A stretch of 64,000 nucleotides of DNA from Paenibacillus catalpae (GTDB lineage: Bacteria > Bacillota > Bacilli > Paenibacillales > Paenibacillaceae). The DNA lies in contig NZ_FOMT01000003.1 of the NCBI RefSeq assembly GCF_900112695.1, positions 372,001-436,000 on the forward strand, in the 5' to 3' direction. Below, piece after piece: positions 19,056 through 29,101 of the stretch. The notes below the pieces were generated by a model. The model saw only the letters and a program-made list of their open reading frames with translations. It searched no databases and had not been told where the DNA came from. The position numbers were made by a program, and so were the translations under genes. Numbering within the stretch: position 1 is the stretch's first letter; each line of letters starts with the position of its first letter.

Positions 19056-19832
19056 ATGCAAACGACCTTATTGCAGACGAAGCCCTTAATTGACATTAAC
19101 AAGCTGAACTTGTATTACGGAGCTTTCCATGCCTTGAAGGATGTTTCGCTCACCATTCCCGAGAAGGCGATTACCGCTTTTATCGGTCCTTCCGGCTGCG
19201 GCAAATCCACGCTGCTTCGGACGCTTAACCGGATGAACGATATGATTCCGGGCACAAGAATCGAAGGCAGCATCGCGATTGGCGGAACGGAAATTTATTC
19301 GAATGATGTAGACGTGGAGACCCTTCGCAAGAAGGTGGGTATGGTATTCCAACAGCCGAATCCGTTTCCGAAATCGATCTACGACAATGTGGCTTATGGC
19401 CCGCGCCTTCATGGCATTACGAGCAAGAAGCAACTGGACGAGATTGTGGAGACGAGTTTGAAGTCTGCCGTACTCTGGGATGAAGTGAAGGACTATATGA
19501 AGCGCTCGGCACTAAGCCTCTCGGGCGGTCAGCAGCAGCGGCTTTGTATTGCGCGTGCAATTGCGGTAAATCCGGATGTTCTGCTGATGGACGAAGCAAC
19601 TTCGGCGCTTGACCCGATCTCGACACTAAAGATCGAAGAGCTGGCGCAAGAGCTGAAAGACCGTTATACGATTGTGATGGTTACGCATAACATGCATCAA
19701 GCAGCACGCGTTTCGAATCAAACGGTCTTTTTCTTGAACGGTGAGGTTGTGGAGTTCTCGGAAACGGAGAAGCTGTTCTCCAACCCGACTGATCAGCGGA
19801 CAGAAGATTACATTAGCGGACGTTTCGGCTAA
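19056..19832 (+). CDS. pstB: Phosphate ABC transporter ATP-binding protein PstB
   Basis: 258 aa. ATG 19056 is chosen because GGAGGAG is at 19042-19048. Walker A is GPSGCGKST, the signature is LSGGQQQRL and Walker B is VLLMDEAT. The segment [22 protein letters not shown] is typical of PstB. It energises high-affinity phosphate import through PstCA at the inner face of the membrane. Unusually for an operon that normally reads pstSCAB-phoU, no permease or binding-protein genes precede it here; only phoU follows, 21 bp downstream. The partners must be encoded elsewhere. No clear PHO box was seen. Confidence 0.96.
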   Translation: MQTTLLQTKPLIDINKLNLYYGAFHALKDVSLTIPEKAITAFIGPSGCGKSTLLRTLNRMNDMIPGTRIEGSIAIGGTEIYSNDVDVETLRKKVGMVFQQPNPFPKSIYDNVAYGPRLHGITSKKQLDEIVETSLKSAVLWDEVKDYMKRSALSLSGGQQQRLCIARAIAVNPDVLLMDEATSALDPISTLKIEELAQELKDRYTIVMVTHNMHQAARVSNQTVFFLNGEVVEFSETEKLFSNPTDQRTEDYISGRFG

Positions 19833-19853
19833 GACATAAGGGGGATTAGGAAT

Positions 19854-20528
19854 ATGATGGCAACGAGAAAAGAGTTTGACCATGGTTTGGAGCAGCTCCA
19901 TAATCTGCTCGTAGAGATGGGCACATTCGTGGAAGAGGCGCTGGTGGATTCAATGAAGGCGCTCAGCGGCACGGATGTTGAGAAAGCAAGAGCTATCATT
20001 ACGAATGACCAGCATCTGAACCATCTGGAGGACCAGATTACTGATCTTGGCTCCAAGCTGATTGCCACGCAGCAGCCGGTTGCCAAGGACCTGCGCCGGA
20101 TTTTGGCTGCGTTCAAGATTGCGTCGGATCTCGAAAGAATGGGCGACCTTTGCGTGAACATTGCGAAGTTTGTTGTACGTCTCGAGGGACAATCACTCAT
20201 CAAGCCCTTGATTGACTTGCCGCGTATGGCTGAGATCGTGCAGACCATGACTTATGAGTCGATTCAATCTTTTGTGCAGGAAAATGTGGACTTGGCTTAC
20301 AAGCTGGCAACGGAAGATGATCAGGTTGATGCGCTTTGCGCCCAAATCTCTCGCGAGCTGCTGTCGCTTATGATGGAGAATCCGCGCAACATTACGCAGG
20401 CAACCGTCCTAAACCTTGTAGCCCGCAACATCGAGCGGATCGGTGACCATGCCACGAACATCGGCGAGAGTGTTGTTTATCTCGTGACAAACAAACGTCC
20501 GGATCTAAATATCCAGCATAATATTTAA
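19854..20528 (+). CDS. phoU: Phosphate signalling protein PhoU
   Basis: A 224-aa all-helical cytosolic protein made of two repeated three-helix bundles. Each carries the metal-binding E/D-rich motif (DLERMGDLCVNIAK at about 90 and NIERIGDHATNIGE at about 200). PhoU links the Pst transporter to PhoR and restrains phosphate uptake. It forms an operon with pstB. Translation starts at ATG 19854 or 19857 behind GGGGGATTAGG. Confidence 0.96.
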   Translation: MMATRKEFDHGLEQLHNLLVEMGTFVEEALVDSMKALSGTDVEKARAIITNDQHLNHLEDQITDLGSKLIATQQPVAKDLRRILAAFKIASDLERMGDLCVNIAKFVVRLEGQSLIKPLIDLPRMAEIVQTMTYESIQSFVQENVDLAYKLATEDDQVDALCAQISRELLSLMMENPRNITQATVLNLVARNIERIGDHATNIGESVVYLVTNKRPDLNIQHNI

Positions 20529-20543
20529 TCTTTTTATCACAAC

Positions 20544-20585
20544 AAAAGGGACTGCCCATTTCGATGGTTGGTCCCTTTTGTGTTT
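20544..20585 (+). terminator. Rho-independent terminator of pstB-phoU
   Basis: AAAAGGGAC and GTCCCTTTT arms are followed by GTGTTTG. Confidence 0.85.
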
Positions 20586-20605
20586 GTCGGTACATCGAAA
20601 ATTCA

Positions 20606-20646
20606 AAAGTGGCCGTGCAGAGGTGAGTACCCCGCACGGCCACTTT
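20606..20646. terminator. Second hairpin between convergent genes
   Basis: GTGGCCGTGC and GCACGGCCAC form a perfect 10-bp stem (extended by AAA/TTT) just after the stop of the minus-strand membrane protein gene. It probably terminates that gene. Confidence 0.75.
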
Positions 20647-20654
20647 GTTTCCAT

Positions 20655-21818
20655 TTACAGCAGTCGCTCGTAGAGCCAGAAAGCTCCGGCTGCAGCGATC
20701 AGAACGGACGCTGCTTGCACAGTCCGGTAGTAGCCTTTGTAGCGCTGGGCGTACCTGATGACCGGAACAGCAAGGGCTACAAGACAAAGCTGAATGAATT
20801 CAATCCCGATGTTGAAGCTTGCCAGATCAACCGCCACATATGGTTTGGGGATGTCCATGCCTAGCAGAATGTCAGCGAAGCCCATGCCATGAATCAATCC
20901 GAACGCGAAAGTGACAAGCCAACGGAATCGTATCTTTTTGAAGAAAATATTCTCAACGGCTACGTATATAATGCTTAATGCGATGATGGATTCAATAAAC
21001 CTTGAAGGGAAATGCAAGATCTCGAGATAGGTCAAGGTTAGTGTAATACTGTGTGCAATGGTGAATGCGGTAATCGTAGCCGCATACTGCTTAAAGCTCT
21101 GTCTGCCCAGCAGAAGTGCGAGCAGGAACAGCAAATGGTCATAGCCACCTAAGATGTGATGCATGCCAAGCTTGAAGAAGGAGTACCAGGCGGAATCCTT
21201 GAAGCTGAATGAAGCCTTTGCATCGGTTGTTGCATTGGCGGTTACGGAAGACTGATTATCGAGTGCTGCTCCGGAAACGGAATCCTCGGCTTCCTGTCCT
21301 TGTTCCAGCTGCGGTTCTGTATGAATCATCGTCCAATCGCGTTCATTGCCGGTCAGTATGGCTTGACTGACATCGGCGCCGCTTTTTGCGATAAGCAGAT
21401 TGGCATAGTTCGTATTGCTGTCATTGTAATAAAGGCCATCGTTTAAATGAACCGTTTCCCCATAAGGAACTGCCGGATAGATAAAATGGACGGTGACGTA
21501 GTTCATATCGTTCTTCTGCGTGAATTCGATGCCGGCATCTTCTCCAGCTTGATCCTGCTGTCCGACTTCGAGGTACATGGAATCCTCGATAAAGTGGATG
21601 ATGGTTGCCTGATTAGCCGTTAATTCCACTTGATCCAGCTTACCGTCTCCATTTGTATCCACATCCACCTTCTCCAGAACGGATAACTCATCAATAGAAA
21701 AGTCCAGCTTTGTCTGATCCTGATCGAATGTAATCTCGGTATAGCTTGCGCTAAGAGGATGCGCACTAGCAGTCTTGGGTAAAGACATAACTGGTATCAG
21801 CGTGATCAAAAGCAACAT
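20655..21818 (-). CDS. HupE/UreJ-like membrane protein with extracellular N-domain
   Basis: 387 aa from the ATG at 21818. A signal peptide ends at TASAHPL. An extracellular beta-rich domain contains an EF-hand-like loop (DVDTNGDGKLDQVEL), and about seven membrane segments from residue 195 match HupE/UreJ_2 (LGGYDHLLFLLALLLGRQSFK; GLIHGMGFADILL). Relatives are putative metal (nickel or cobalt) permeases; the substrate is unknown. The real start is probably upstream: the annotated N-terminus lacks positive charge, while the in-frame extension back to a CTG at 21851 adds LNKISITKRLL and has GGGGG eight bases before it. No ATG, GTG or TTG lies in that extension. Confidence 0.8.
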   Translation of the reverse strand: MLLLITLIPVMSLPKTASAHPLSASYTEITFDQDQTKLDFSIDELSVLEKVDVDTNGDGKLDQVELTANQATIIHFIEDSMYLEVGQQDQAGEDAGIEFTQKNDMNYVTVHFIYPAVPYGETVHLNDGLYYNDSNTNYANLLIAKSGADVSQAILTGNERDWTMIHTEPQLEQGQEAEDSVSGAALDNQSSVTANATTDAKASFSFKDSAWYSFFKLGMHHILGGYDHLLFLLALLLGRQSFKQYAATITAFTIAHSITLTLTYLEILHFPSRFIESIIALSIIYVAVENIFFKKIRFRWLVTFAFGLIHGMGFADILLGMDIPKPYVAVDLASFNIGIEFIQLCLVALAVPVIRYAQRYKGYYRTVQAASVLIAAAGAFWLYERLL

Positions 21819-22011
21819 TAAAAGTCGCTTAGTTATTGAAATTTTGTTCAGAAAAACAACCCCCAGATGCAGATGTGTTTAATAAAATTATAGGTCCGGC
21901 CGAAAACTTGTGTCAATTCATTTAGCGAGTAATAATAATATATTTACCTTAACTTAATATAAAAAAGGATTTTATTTACATAATTTAATATTGAAAATCA
22001 AGTTTAATAAA

Positions 22012-22026
22012 ACAACATCATATGTT
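22012..22026. promoter_or_regulatory. Palindrome in the promoter region of the giant protein gene
   Basis: CAACAT-CAT-ATGTTG is a perfect short inverted repeat in the AT-rich 359-bp intergenic region, a candidate operator. The surrounding 21830-22140 is otherwise non-coding and AT-rich. Confidence 0.35.
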
Positions 22027-22148
22027 GATCTAGAGTTTACATTAAGATGTTATATTCAGGTGTGGTTTCGACAATATGTTGCAAGAAGGTGATCCAGGGG
22101 ATTTGTATTCAGATCTTTTTGTAGTTGTTCAAGGGGAAAGTGAAATTT

Positions 22149-22160
22149 GAACATTTGTTC
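22149..22160 (+). promoter_or_regulatory. LexA/SOS-box-like palindrome in the 5' leader
   Basis: GAAC-ATTT-GTTC, flanked as TTTGAAC...GTTCAAA, matches the GAAC-N4-GTTC core of Bacillus LexA (DinR) boxes. It lies five bases upstream of the ribosome binding site AGGAGAG. The flanking bases differ from the usual C/G, so this is a candidate only. Confidence 0.4.
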
Positions 22161-22177
22161 AAATAGGAGAGTGACAT

Positions 22178-25100
22178 ATGTTTATTTCTTTGTCAAGCAA
22201 AAAGAAGAAGTGGACAAGCATGCTGCTGATTGCTTCGATGTCGGCAGGATTGTTGTCCAGTGTAGGCGTTCCAAAGGTGCAGGCAGCCGCAGGAACAGCT
22301 GATCACGTAGTGATTAGCCAGGTGTATGGAGGCGGTGGGAATAGCGGAGCTCAGTATACGTACGATTTTATTGAATTGTACAACCCAACTGACGCTGATG
22401 TTCCTTTGCAAGGCTGGTCAGTACAATACACAAGTTCGACGGGGGTTTTTTCCAGCGCAAATATGACGCCGCTTTCGGGATCAATCAAGGCACACGGATA
22501 TTACCTGATACAAGAAAAAAATGGAGCAGGTACTATTAAGGATTTGCCTGCTCCTGATGTAGCGGGTGGCTTAATCAACATGTCTGCTTCAGCCGGGAAA
22601 GTAGCGTTAGTGAAATCGATTACTCCTATTGGCAATACAGCAGGGGATACAGCTTTGCTTGGTAATGCTGACCTTGTTGATTTCCTTGGATATGGCAGTG
22701 ATAATGACGTCAAGAACAACAAACAAGTAAACCAGTACGAAACAGCGGGGATTACTGTATTATCAAACTCAACGGCTGCCCTGCGTAAATCTTCAAGTAC
22801 AGATACAACCGGTACGACAGGATTAGGTGCAGGCTACGATACGAATGATAACTCGTCAGATTTTATCATTACGGCTCCAGCCCCAAGAAACTCTGCATCG
22901 CCTCTTGAAGTTCCTCCAACAGATGGGGGGAGCGAGCTGCCAGCGAGCCCCAAAGCAGCAGGTAAAGAAATCAAGCTGCTAGCCGGCATGTTAACCGGAT
23001 ACGCTGGTGCAGCGTTGCCAAATTCCACAGTTAATGTCTATTCGGCGGATACACATACGCTGATCACGTCGACGACATCTAACGAAGACGGCGCCTTTGA
23101 AGCTCCGGTCGGAACAACTTCTTCGGTCATCGTCACTGTTCAAGAGACAGGCAAAGCCGAAAGTGTTGATCTGGTTATCAATGAGGCAGTTAAAGCATCT
23201 GCCGTCACTGTGAGCGGATATGTTATTGACGGCTCGAATGCTGGTACGATTGCCGGAACAGCCGGCGCGGCTGGCGCTATCATCTCCGTTTACTCGGATG
23301 AAGCACTAACTGCCAAGCTGTCGACAAGTGGTGGTGCCCAGTCGGTAACGGCAGGCAGCGACAAATCGTTCACTTTTAAGCTTAGCAATGCTCCAGCCAC
23401 GGTCTATGTGACACAGCAGATCAATTCCGCAAACGGAAGAGGACTTGAAAGTGACGGTGTACAAACAGACAGTCTAGATACTTCGATTGTTACACCGATT
23501 AGTACACTCCATCAAGTCGATTCCGGAGGTAAAGCCATTTATGATGGTTCTATATTTACAATCGAAGGTGTTGTAACGGTTAGTAATAATGTGCTTGGAA
23601 CCAACACGTATTACGTTCAAGATGAAGCATCTGGTGTGAACATCTACGGCGGCACAACTTCCGGTTTGACGATTGTGAAAGGCGATCGGCTGCGTATTAC
23701 GGGAACAGTTGATTTTTATAACGGGCTGGTTGAACTCATACCTACACTAGTGGAGCGAGTTGGTACGGAAGCATTACTTCCGGAGCCTATTACATCCACA
23801 GTAACTGGACTTGCAAATTATGATACGGCTGAACCAATGGAAGGTAAGCTTGTAACCGTTACGGCTAAAGTGACCAATCCAGCAGCCAATGGTGCTAACT
23901 ACAATGTATCCGTTCAAGATCCAAACGATCCGACCAAACTGATAACTGTCCGCGTCATTACTGCCGGAACGGGTATTGATACATTGTCATCGTTGCAAAA
24001 GGACAAAACCTACGTGATCACAGGGGTCCTGGGGCAATATGTTTCTTCCTCTCCTTACAAAACGGGCTACCAGCTGTTTCCGCGTTCTATAGCGGACATC
24101 GTGCCTACACTGTCAATTACACATACGCCTATCCAACAGACGTATATCAATGTGGATGTCCATGTAGAAGCTAGTGTAGATGGCGCCGCTTCGGTGAAGC
24201 TGTATTACCGTAAGGCAGGAACAACGGAATACACAGCTATTCCAATGATCCTGTCGGGAACAAGCTCGTACACCGGTACGATCTCGAAGGACGCGATCGG
24301 CAGCTCGAACTTCGAATACTACATTGAGGCTTCTTCTGCTGTTGCAACCAAGTCATCAGGTACGGCAGCAGCTCCATTCGCTGTAACTCTGACTTTAGAT
24401 GCTGAAGGTCCGGAGTACTCTGGCGCTGTACCGGAACAGGGTTATCGTGCTGAAACTTACCGTCCTTCCATTGCTATCGAGCTGGATGATTTGAGCGGTA
24501 TTGATCTGAATACGATCAGTCTTATTCTCGATGAGACTGACGTATCGGCTTCGATCACGAAGACTCCTGCTTCGACGTCGAATCAGCATGTGAAGGTGTC
24601 TTATTTGCCCACTGCTGATCTTGCTCTTGGCGCACATACCTTAAAGGTTGCTTCCAAAGATTTTGTTGGCAACGAAAGCTCCATCGAATGGTCCTTCGAA
24701 GTAAGCGAACCGTTCACAGGCGGCAATCATTACAAAGGAACAACCCATAACCATACCAACATCTCGCATGATGGTACAGGCTCGCCGGAAGATGCCCTGA
24801 AGGCTGCTCAGAAATACGGCTATGACTGGTTCGCTTTCTCTGATCATTCCCATGATATCGATGCTCCGGCATCGGGTACCTTTACCGACACGGTAAAGAA
24901 CGAAGGCGAAATGGAGGAGAGAACAGGCGGTGCCGATTGGCAGTTGACGAAAACTCTTTCCAAGGAATATACGAAAAATAACGATTTTGTCGTATTCCCG
25001 GCATTCGAGATGACCTCAACAACATGGGGACATTCTAATGTTTTTGGTACGGAAAACTTCATTGATCGTAAAGAAAACGGCGGTATCTACAATACTGATG

Positions 25101-28100
25101 TTAATCAATATTATGCCTGGGTGCTGACGCATGACGAAGCGGTAGCCCAATTTAACCATCCGAATGATCCGAAGGGTTCCTTCAATAATATGAAGCCGAA
25201 TGTTGAGGCAGAAAAGCTGTTTACAATGTTCGAGGTTGGCAATGGTTCGGGACACTACTCGTACGCGAATGCAGAGCAAACGTACTTCGGCGCGTTGGAT
25301 CTTGGCTGGAAGATTGCTCCAACCTACGGGGAAGACAATCATGACGGCACATGGGGCCAAACGATGAAACGGACAGTTATCGTATCGGAGGATCTGTCGC
25401 CGGAGTCGCTTTTGGATTCGATGCGGAAGAGACGCGTGTATATGGTCGAAGATCCAAACATGACGCTGGAATTTATGGCTAACGGCATTTATATGGGCGG
25501 CGTAGCGGAAGGCTCCAAGCTGAACTTCAGCGTAAAAGGCAATGACACGGTCGCAGAGAACCGCTCCATGACCGAATATGACTATTTGCCTGCAGATTAT
25601 GTTTCGAATGACAATGTTGCGAAGGTTGAACTGATCTCGAACGGTGGTAAAGTGGTTGACACTTACGTACCGGCTGATAGCTCCAAGTCCTTCGCATGGG
25701 AACCGTCCGTTGACGTAACGGGCGGACAGCAATGGTACATGATTCGTGTAACGCAGGCTGACGGTGAGCGTGCGTACTCGTCTCCAATCTGGTCGCAGGA
25801 TACGGAAGTGGATGTCAAGATTTCTACGGCTGAAGTGGAAGGCGCTGCTCTCATTCAAGGCACGGAAGCAACGCTTAAAGCGGATATCAGCAATACAGGT
25901 ACTAGCACACTTTCGAATCTGTCGGTGAAATTCTATTATGACAGCGAGGATGAAGCGCATCTGATTGGCACGAGCACAATTGTCTCGCTTGCGAGCAATA
26001 CGATCTCCTCGGTTAGCGTGAAGTGGCCGGATCCTGTTGTTGGTGATCATAAGCTCATAGCCGTTGTGACCTCGCCTTCGGGAGACAATCCGGCAGACAA
26101 CAAATTTACGATTGATGTTACGGTGAAAGCACCGCTTGGCATTAAAGTAGTGGTTGATGCAAGCCACCAGAACGAGAATACATCCAGTGATACAAACAGT
26201 ACGTATAAAAATAAACTGGGCTTGTTCAAGCAAATGCTGGCGCAAGAAGGCTACACCGTTGTTGAAAATACTTTTCCAATAACAGCTGAGCTGCTGGCAG
26301 GGGTTAAAGTGCTCGTGGTGACCAACCCTGGCGTAGACTTTACGGCTGACGAGAATGCAGCAGTAAAAACCTTTGTTGACAGCGGCGGCTCGCTGTTTAT
26401 GCTGGGTAAAAGTAATTTCAGCGCAGATCCAACGTTGAATAACGATCTGCTTGAGTCAATCGGCTCTACCATTCAAATTTCGAATGATGGAATTTACGAT
26501 GATTCAGCAACGGGCAACTATTGGTCTACGCCTGCTACGGCCAAGCATGCGGTCAAGATGTTCCCTAACATCGTGGACAACGGCATCATGGACGGCGTTA
26601 ACTGGCTGGAGTATTACAGCGGTTCGAGCTTGTTCAAGGTTGGCGGTGGACCGCTGACAAACAGCAGCTCGGTATCCATTCTGGCTGGCGGTAATGAAAC
26701 GACTTACCAGACGACTGTGAAGGCGCCGACTTATTCGTACGACATCGTGTCCGACACAACAGGCGGCTCTGCAATCCCGGCAATGGCTTCCGAGGTTCTG
26801 CCTAACAACAGCCGAGTTATTGTTACTGGCATGAACGTAGTCAATGATTTGGAATGGGATAACACGTATGGCGACTACGGAAATAATGATTTTGGCCTGA
26901 ATGCGATCAACTGGCTGGCAGGTCGCGGTACAACCGTATCGGACATTGGCTCAGCTCGTGCGCTTCCTGACGATAAGGACGTTGTTGTTCAGGGGGTTGT
27001 CACCACCGGAGCAGGCGTATTCTTTGATGCCTTCTACGTGCAGGACGCAACAGGCGGCATTATGGCGTTCAAGGAGGTGCCGGACGGCTCGCTGCAGCTT
27101 GGCGATACGGTTCGCGTGCATGGTAAGATCAAAACCTTCGAGAACAACAAAGAGCTTGAATTCGACTCATTTGCCAAGGATGTTGTTGTCGTTAAGCACG
27201 GCACGGCGCTTGCGCCAAAAGTCATAGCAACAGGGGACGCAAATCTCCCGGTTAATCAAGGCTTGCTTGTTAAAGTAAGAGGCTCCGTCACGAAAAAGTA
27301 TGACGACAACTCCTATGTCATCAATGACGGCAGCGGAGAAATTCTGGTATTCACGGACGGCTATATCGTCAACCAATCCGGGCCGGTTCCAACAGCGGCA
27401 ATCGGAGATCAGTTGGAAGCGGTTGGCCTGCTTGGCGGCTTCTCGGATGGGGTACGGATTCGTGTCCGGGATACGAAGGAACTGAAGGTCAGCGCAGTTC
27501 CGGAGAAGGACGTATCGATCAAAGAGCTTTCTGTCTTCGATAACACGAATGAAGTAGACAAATCTCCAGTTGTTGCTCCTGGGGTGAAGAACTATGCGGT
27601 TGAAGTAGAGAGCAGCACGAAACAATTACTGATGTATGTTGTTCCAACGGATGCTGAAGCAAAAGTAACCATTACCGGTGGAGTTCAGGATCCGAATGAG
27701 CCTATTAAGGCGATGTTCAACATTCCGGACAAGACCACAACATTTACCATAAAGGTCACTTCGCCAGATGGATCGGCTACCGAGACTTACACGCTAATCG
27801 TTACGAAAAAGGATGCGCCGGTTATTACGCCGCCTGCTGGTGGTGGAAGTACAACTGTACCTTCCAGTCCGCTTGAGGAAGCGTTGAGCAATGCAACCTC
27901 GTCGACGATTACGGTGAAGGTATCGGGTTCAATCTTTACGATCAGCGCGGCAGAGCTCGCGAAGTTCCTGGCTCAGAACAAAGTAGAGACAATCGTCTTT
28001 GAATCACAGACAGGCTCGTATATCTTTAATCCGGGTCAATATGACTGGAGCAAGCTCGCAGCATTACTTGGGCTCTCGCTGACGGATTTGCAATTGAAGC

Positions 28101-28972
28101 TTGAAATGAAGGAAGACGAGACGGCATCTGATGCTGCAAACAAAGCGGGAATGAAGGTTCTTGGTTCCGCCAGCTTCGAACTTAAAGGCGTGAAGAAGGA
28201 TGGACAAGAGATCGTCCTTAACGATCTTGGCCATTACATCAAACATACCGTGAAGCTGGACAACCAGCCGAACGCTGGCCATACGGCAGTTGTTCGTGTA
28301 GATACGGACGCTAAAGGAAACACCGTCTATACACCGGTACCGTTTGTTATTAACGGAACGGAATTGTCGGTATTGAGCCGTACAGACGGCACGTTCCTGA
28401 TCGTGCAAACAGATAAATCGTTTGAAGACACAACATCCCATTGGGCAAAAGACGAGATTAATGCGCTCGCTAATCTCCTGGTCGTAGACGGAGTAGGCGA
28501 AGGGTCGTTTGATCCGAACCGCTCCATCACGCGTGCTGAGTTCACTGCGCTGGTTGTTCGCCTGTTTGGTCTTGCGACGCCGGACGCTGCAGGAAGCAGC
28601 AAGTTTGAGGATGTTCAGTCTAATGATTGGTTCGCATCCGTTGTTGCTGCTGCGACAGGGGCTGGCCTCATTAACGGTTATGAAGATGGCGAGTTTAGAC
28701 CGGATCAAACCATTACCCGCGAGGAAATGGCGGTTATTCTGTCCCGCGGTCTTACGTTCGCAGGTCACAAAGGTGATGCAGCAAGTGCCGGGGCTTTTGC
28801 AGACCAAAAAGATATTCCAGCTTGGGCGGCGGAAGCGATCAGCCAGCTTGCAGGATTTGGTATTGTGAACGGCAAACCTGGCAATGAGTTTGATCCGTCA
28901 GGCGAGGCAACGCGCGCAGAAAGCGCCGTGATGCTGTTCAGATTGCTGTCGATTCTGACGTTTGCGAAGTAA
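22178..28972 (+). CDS. Giant S-layer-anchored multidomain protein (LTD, OB-fold, PHP-type metallohydrolase, CARDB, SLH)
   Basis: 2264 aa, secreted (signal peptide about 1-37). Order of domains: lamin-tail domain (about 42-145, VVISQVYGGGGNSG); carboxypeptidase-like repeats (about 265-430); OB-fold (about 445-640); Ig-like segments; a CehA/McbA-type PHP metallohydrolase (about 848-1130: GTTHNHTNISHD, FSDHSHD, FNHPND, GEDNHDGTWG supply metal ligands); CARDB (about 1210-1320); a DUF4350/glutamine-amidotransferase-like fold (about 1321-1585); a second OB-fold (about 1588-1770); a cadherin-like domain; three SLH domains (about 2083-2264). It is probably wall-bound and acts on nucleic acid or phosphoester substrates. 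ATG 22178 follows AGGAGAG. It is monocistronic, with a LexA-like palindrome in its leader. Confidence 0.88.
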   Translation: MFISLSSKKKKWTSMLLIASMSAGLLSSVGVPKVQAAAGTADHVVISQVYGGGGNSGAQYTYDFIELYNPTDADVPLQGWSVQYTSSTGVFSSANMTPLSGSIKAHGYYLIQEKNGAGTIKDLPAPDVAGGLINMSASAGKVALVKSITPIGNTAGDTALLGNADLVDFLGYGSDNDVKNNKQVNQYETAGITVLSNSTAALRKSSSTDTTGTTGLGAGYDTNDNSSDFIITAPAPRNSASPLEVPPTDGGSELPASPKAAGKEIKLLAGMLTGYAGAALPNSTVNVYSADTHTLITSTTSNEDGAFEAPVGTTSSVIVTVQETGKAESVDLVINEAVKASAVTVSGYVIDGSNAGTIAGTAGAAGAIISVYSDEALTAKLSTSGGAQSVTAGSDKSFTFKLSNAPATVYVTQQINSANGRGLESDGVQTDSLDTSIVTPISTLHQVDSGGKAIYDGSIFTIEGVVTVSNNVLGTNTYYVQDEASGVNIYGGTTSGLTIVKGDRLRITGTVDFYNGLVELIPTLVERVGTEALLPEPITSTVTGLANYDTAEPMEGKLVTVTAKVTNPAANGANYNVSVQDPNDPTKLITVRVITAGTGIDTLSSLQKDKTYVITGVLGQYVSSSPYKTGYQLFPRSIADIVPTLSITHTPIQQTYINVDVHVEASVDGAASVKLYYRKAGTTEYTAIPMILSGTSSYTGTISKDAIGSSNFEYYIEASSAVATKSSGTAAAPFAVTLTLDAEGPEYSGAVPEQGYRAETYRPSIAIELDDLSGIDLNTISLILDETDVSASITKTPASTSNQHVKVSYLPTADLALGAHTLKVASKDFVGNESSIEWSFEVSEPFTGGNHYKGTTHNHTNISHDGTGSPEDALKAAQKYGYDWFAFSDHSHDIDAPASGTFTDTVKNEGEMEERTGGADWQLTKTLSKEYTKNNDFVVFPAFEMTSTTWGHSNVFGTENFIDRKENGGIYNTDVNQYYAWVLTHDEAVAQFNHPNDPKGSFNNMKPNVEAEKLFTMFEVGNGSGHYSYANAEQTYFGALDLGWKIAPTYGEDNHDGTWGQTMKRTVIVSEDLSPESLLDSMRKRRVYMVEDPNMTLEFMANGIYMGGVAEGSKLNFSVKGNDTVAENRSMTEYDYLPADYVSNDNVAKVELISNGGKVVDTYVPADSSKSFAWEPSVDVTGGQQWYMIRVTQADGERAYSSPIWSQDTEVDVKISTAEVEGAALIQGTEATLKADISNTGTSTLSNLSVKFYYDSEDEAHLIGTSTIVSLASNTISSVSVKWPDPVVGDHKLIAVVTSPSGDNPADNKFTIDVTVKAPLGIKVVVDASHQNENTSSDTNSTYKNKLGLFKQMLAQEGYTVVENTFPITAELLAGVKVLVVTNPGVDFTADENAAVKTFVDSGGSLFMLGKSNFSADPTLNNDLLESIGSTIQISNDGIYDDSATGNYWSTPATAKHAVKMFPNIVDNGIMDGVNWLEYYSGSSLFKVGGGPLTNSSSVSILAGGNETTYQTTVKAPTYSYDIVSDTTGGSAIPAMASEVLPNNSRVIVTGMNVVNDLEWDNTYGDYGNNDFGLNAINWLAGRGTTVSDIGSARALPDDKDVVVQGVVTTGAGVFFDAFYVQDATGGIMAFKEVPDGSLQLGDTVRVHGKIKTFENNKELEFDSFAKDVVVVKHGTALAPKVIATGDANLPVNQGLLVKVRGSVTKKYDDNSYVINDGSGEILVFTDGYIVNQSGPVPTAAIGDQLEAVGLLGGFSDGVRIRVRDTKELKVSAVPEKDVSIKELSVFDNTNEVDKSPVVAPGVKNYAVEVESSTKQLLMYVVPTDAEAKVTITGGVQDPNEPIKAMFNIPDKTTTFTIKVTSPDGSATETYTLIVTKKDAPVITPPAGGGSTTVPSSPLEEALSNATSSTITVKVSGSIFTISAAELAKFLAQNKVETIVFESQTGSYIFNPGQYDWSKLAALLGLSLTDLQLKLEMKEDETASDAANKAGMKVLGSASFELKGVKKDGQEIVLNDLGHYIKHTVKLDNQPNAGHTAVVRVDTDAKGNTVYTPVPFVINGTELSVLSRTDGTFLIVQTDKSFEDTTSHWAKDEINALANLLVVDGVGEGSFDPNRSITRAEFTALVVRLFGLATPDAAGSSKFEDVQSNDWFASVVAAATGAGLINGYEDGEFRPDQTITREEMAVILSRGLTFAGHKGDAASAGAFADQKDIPAWAAEAISQLAGFGIVNGKPGNEFDPSGEATRAESAVMLFRLLSILTFAK

Positions 28973-28988
28973 CGGAATTGGTTAGAGT

Positions 28989-29025
28989 AAGCCGCCTGGG
29001 CAGAAGCCCCGGCGGCTTTCTTTTT
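28989..29025 (+). terminator. Rho-independent terminator of the giant gene
   Basis: AAGCCGCC and GGCGGCTT arms, with an extra GGGC/CCC pairing, are followed by TCTTTTT. Confidence 0.85.
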
Positions 29026-29101
29026 ACCCTGCCGATGGCGAGGAGATTGCTTCATAAATATGGTATGATAGAGGCTAGAAATGGTTAGGTGAGGTGTCGA
29101 A

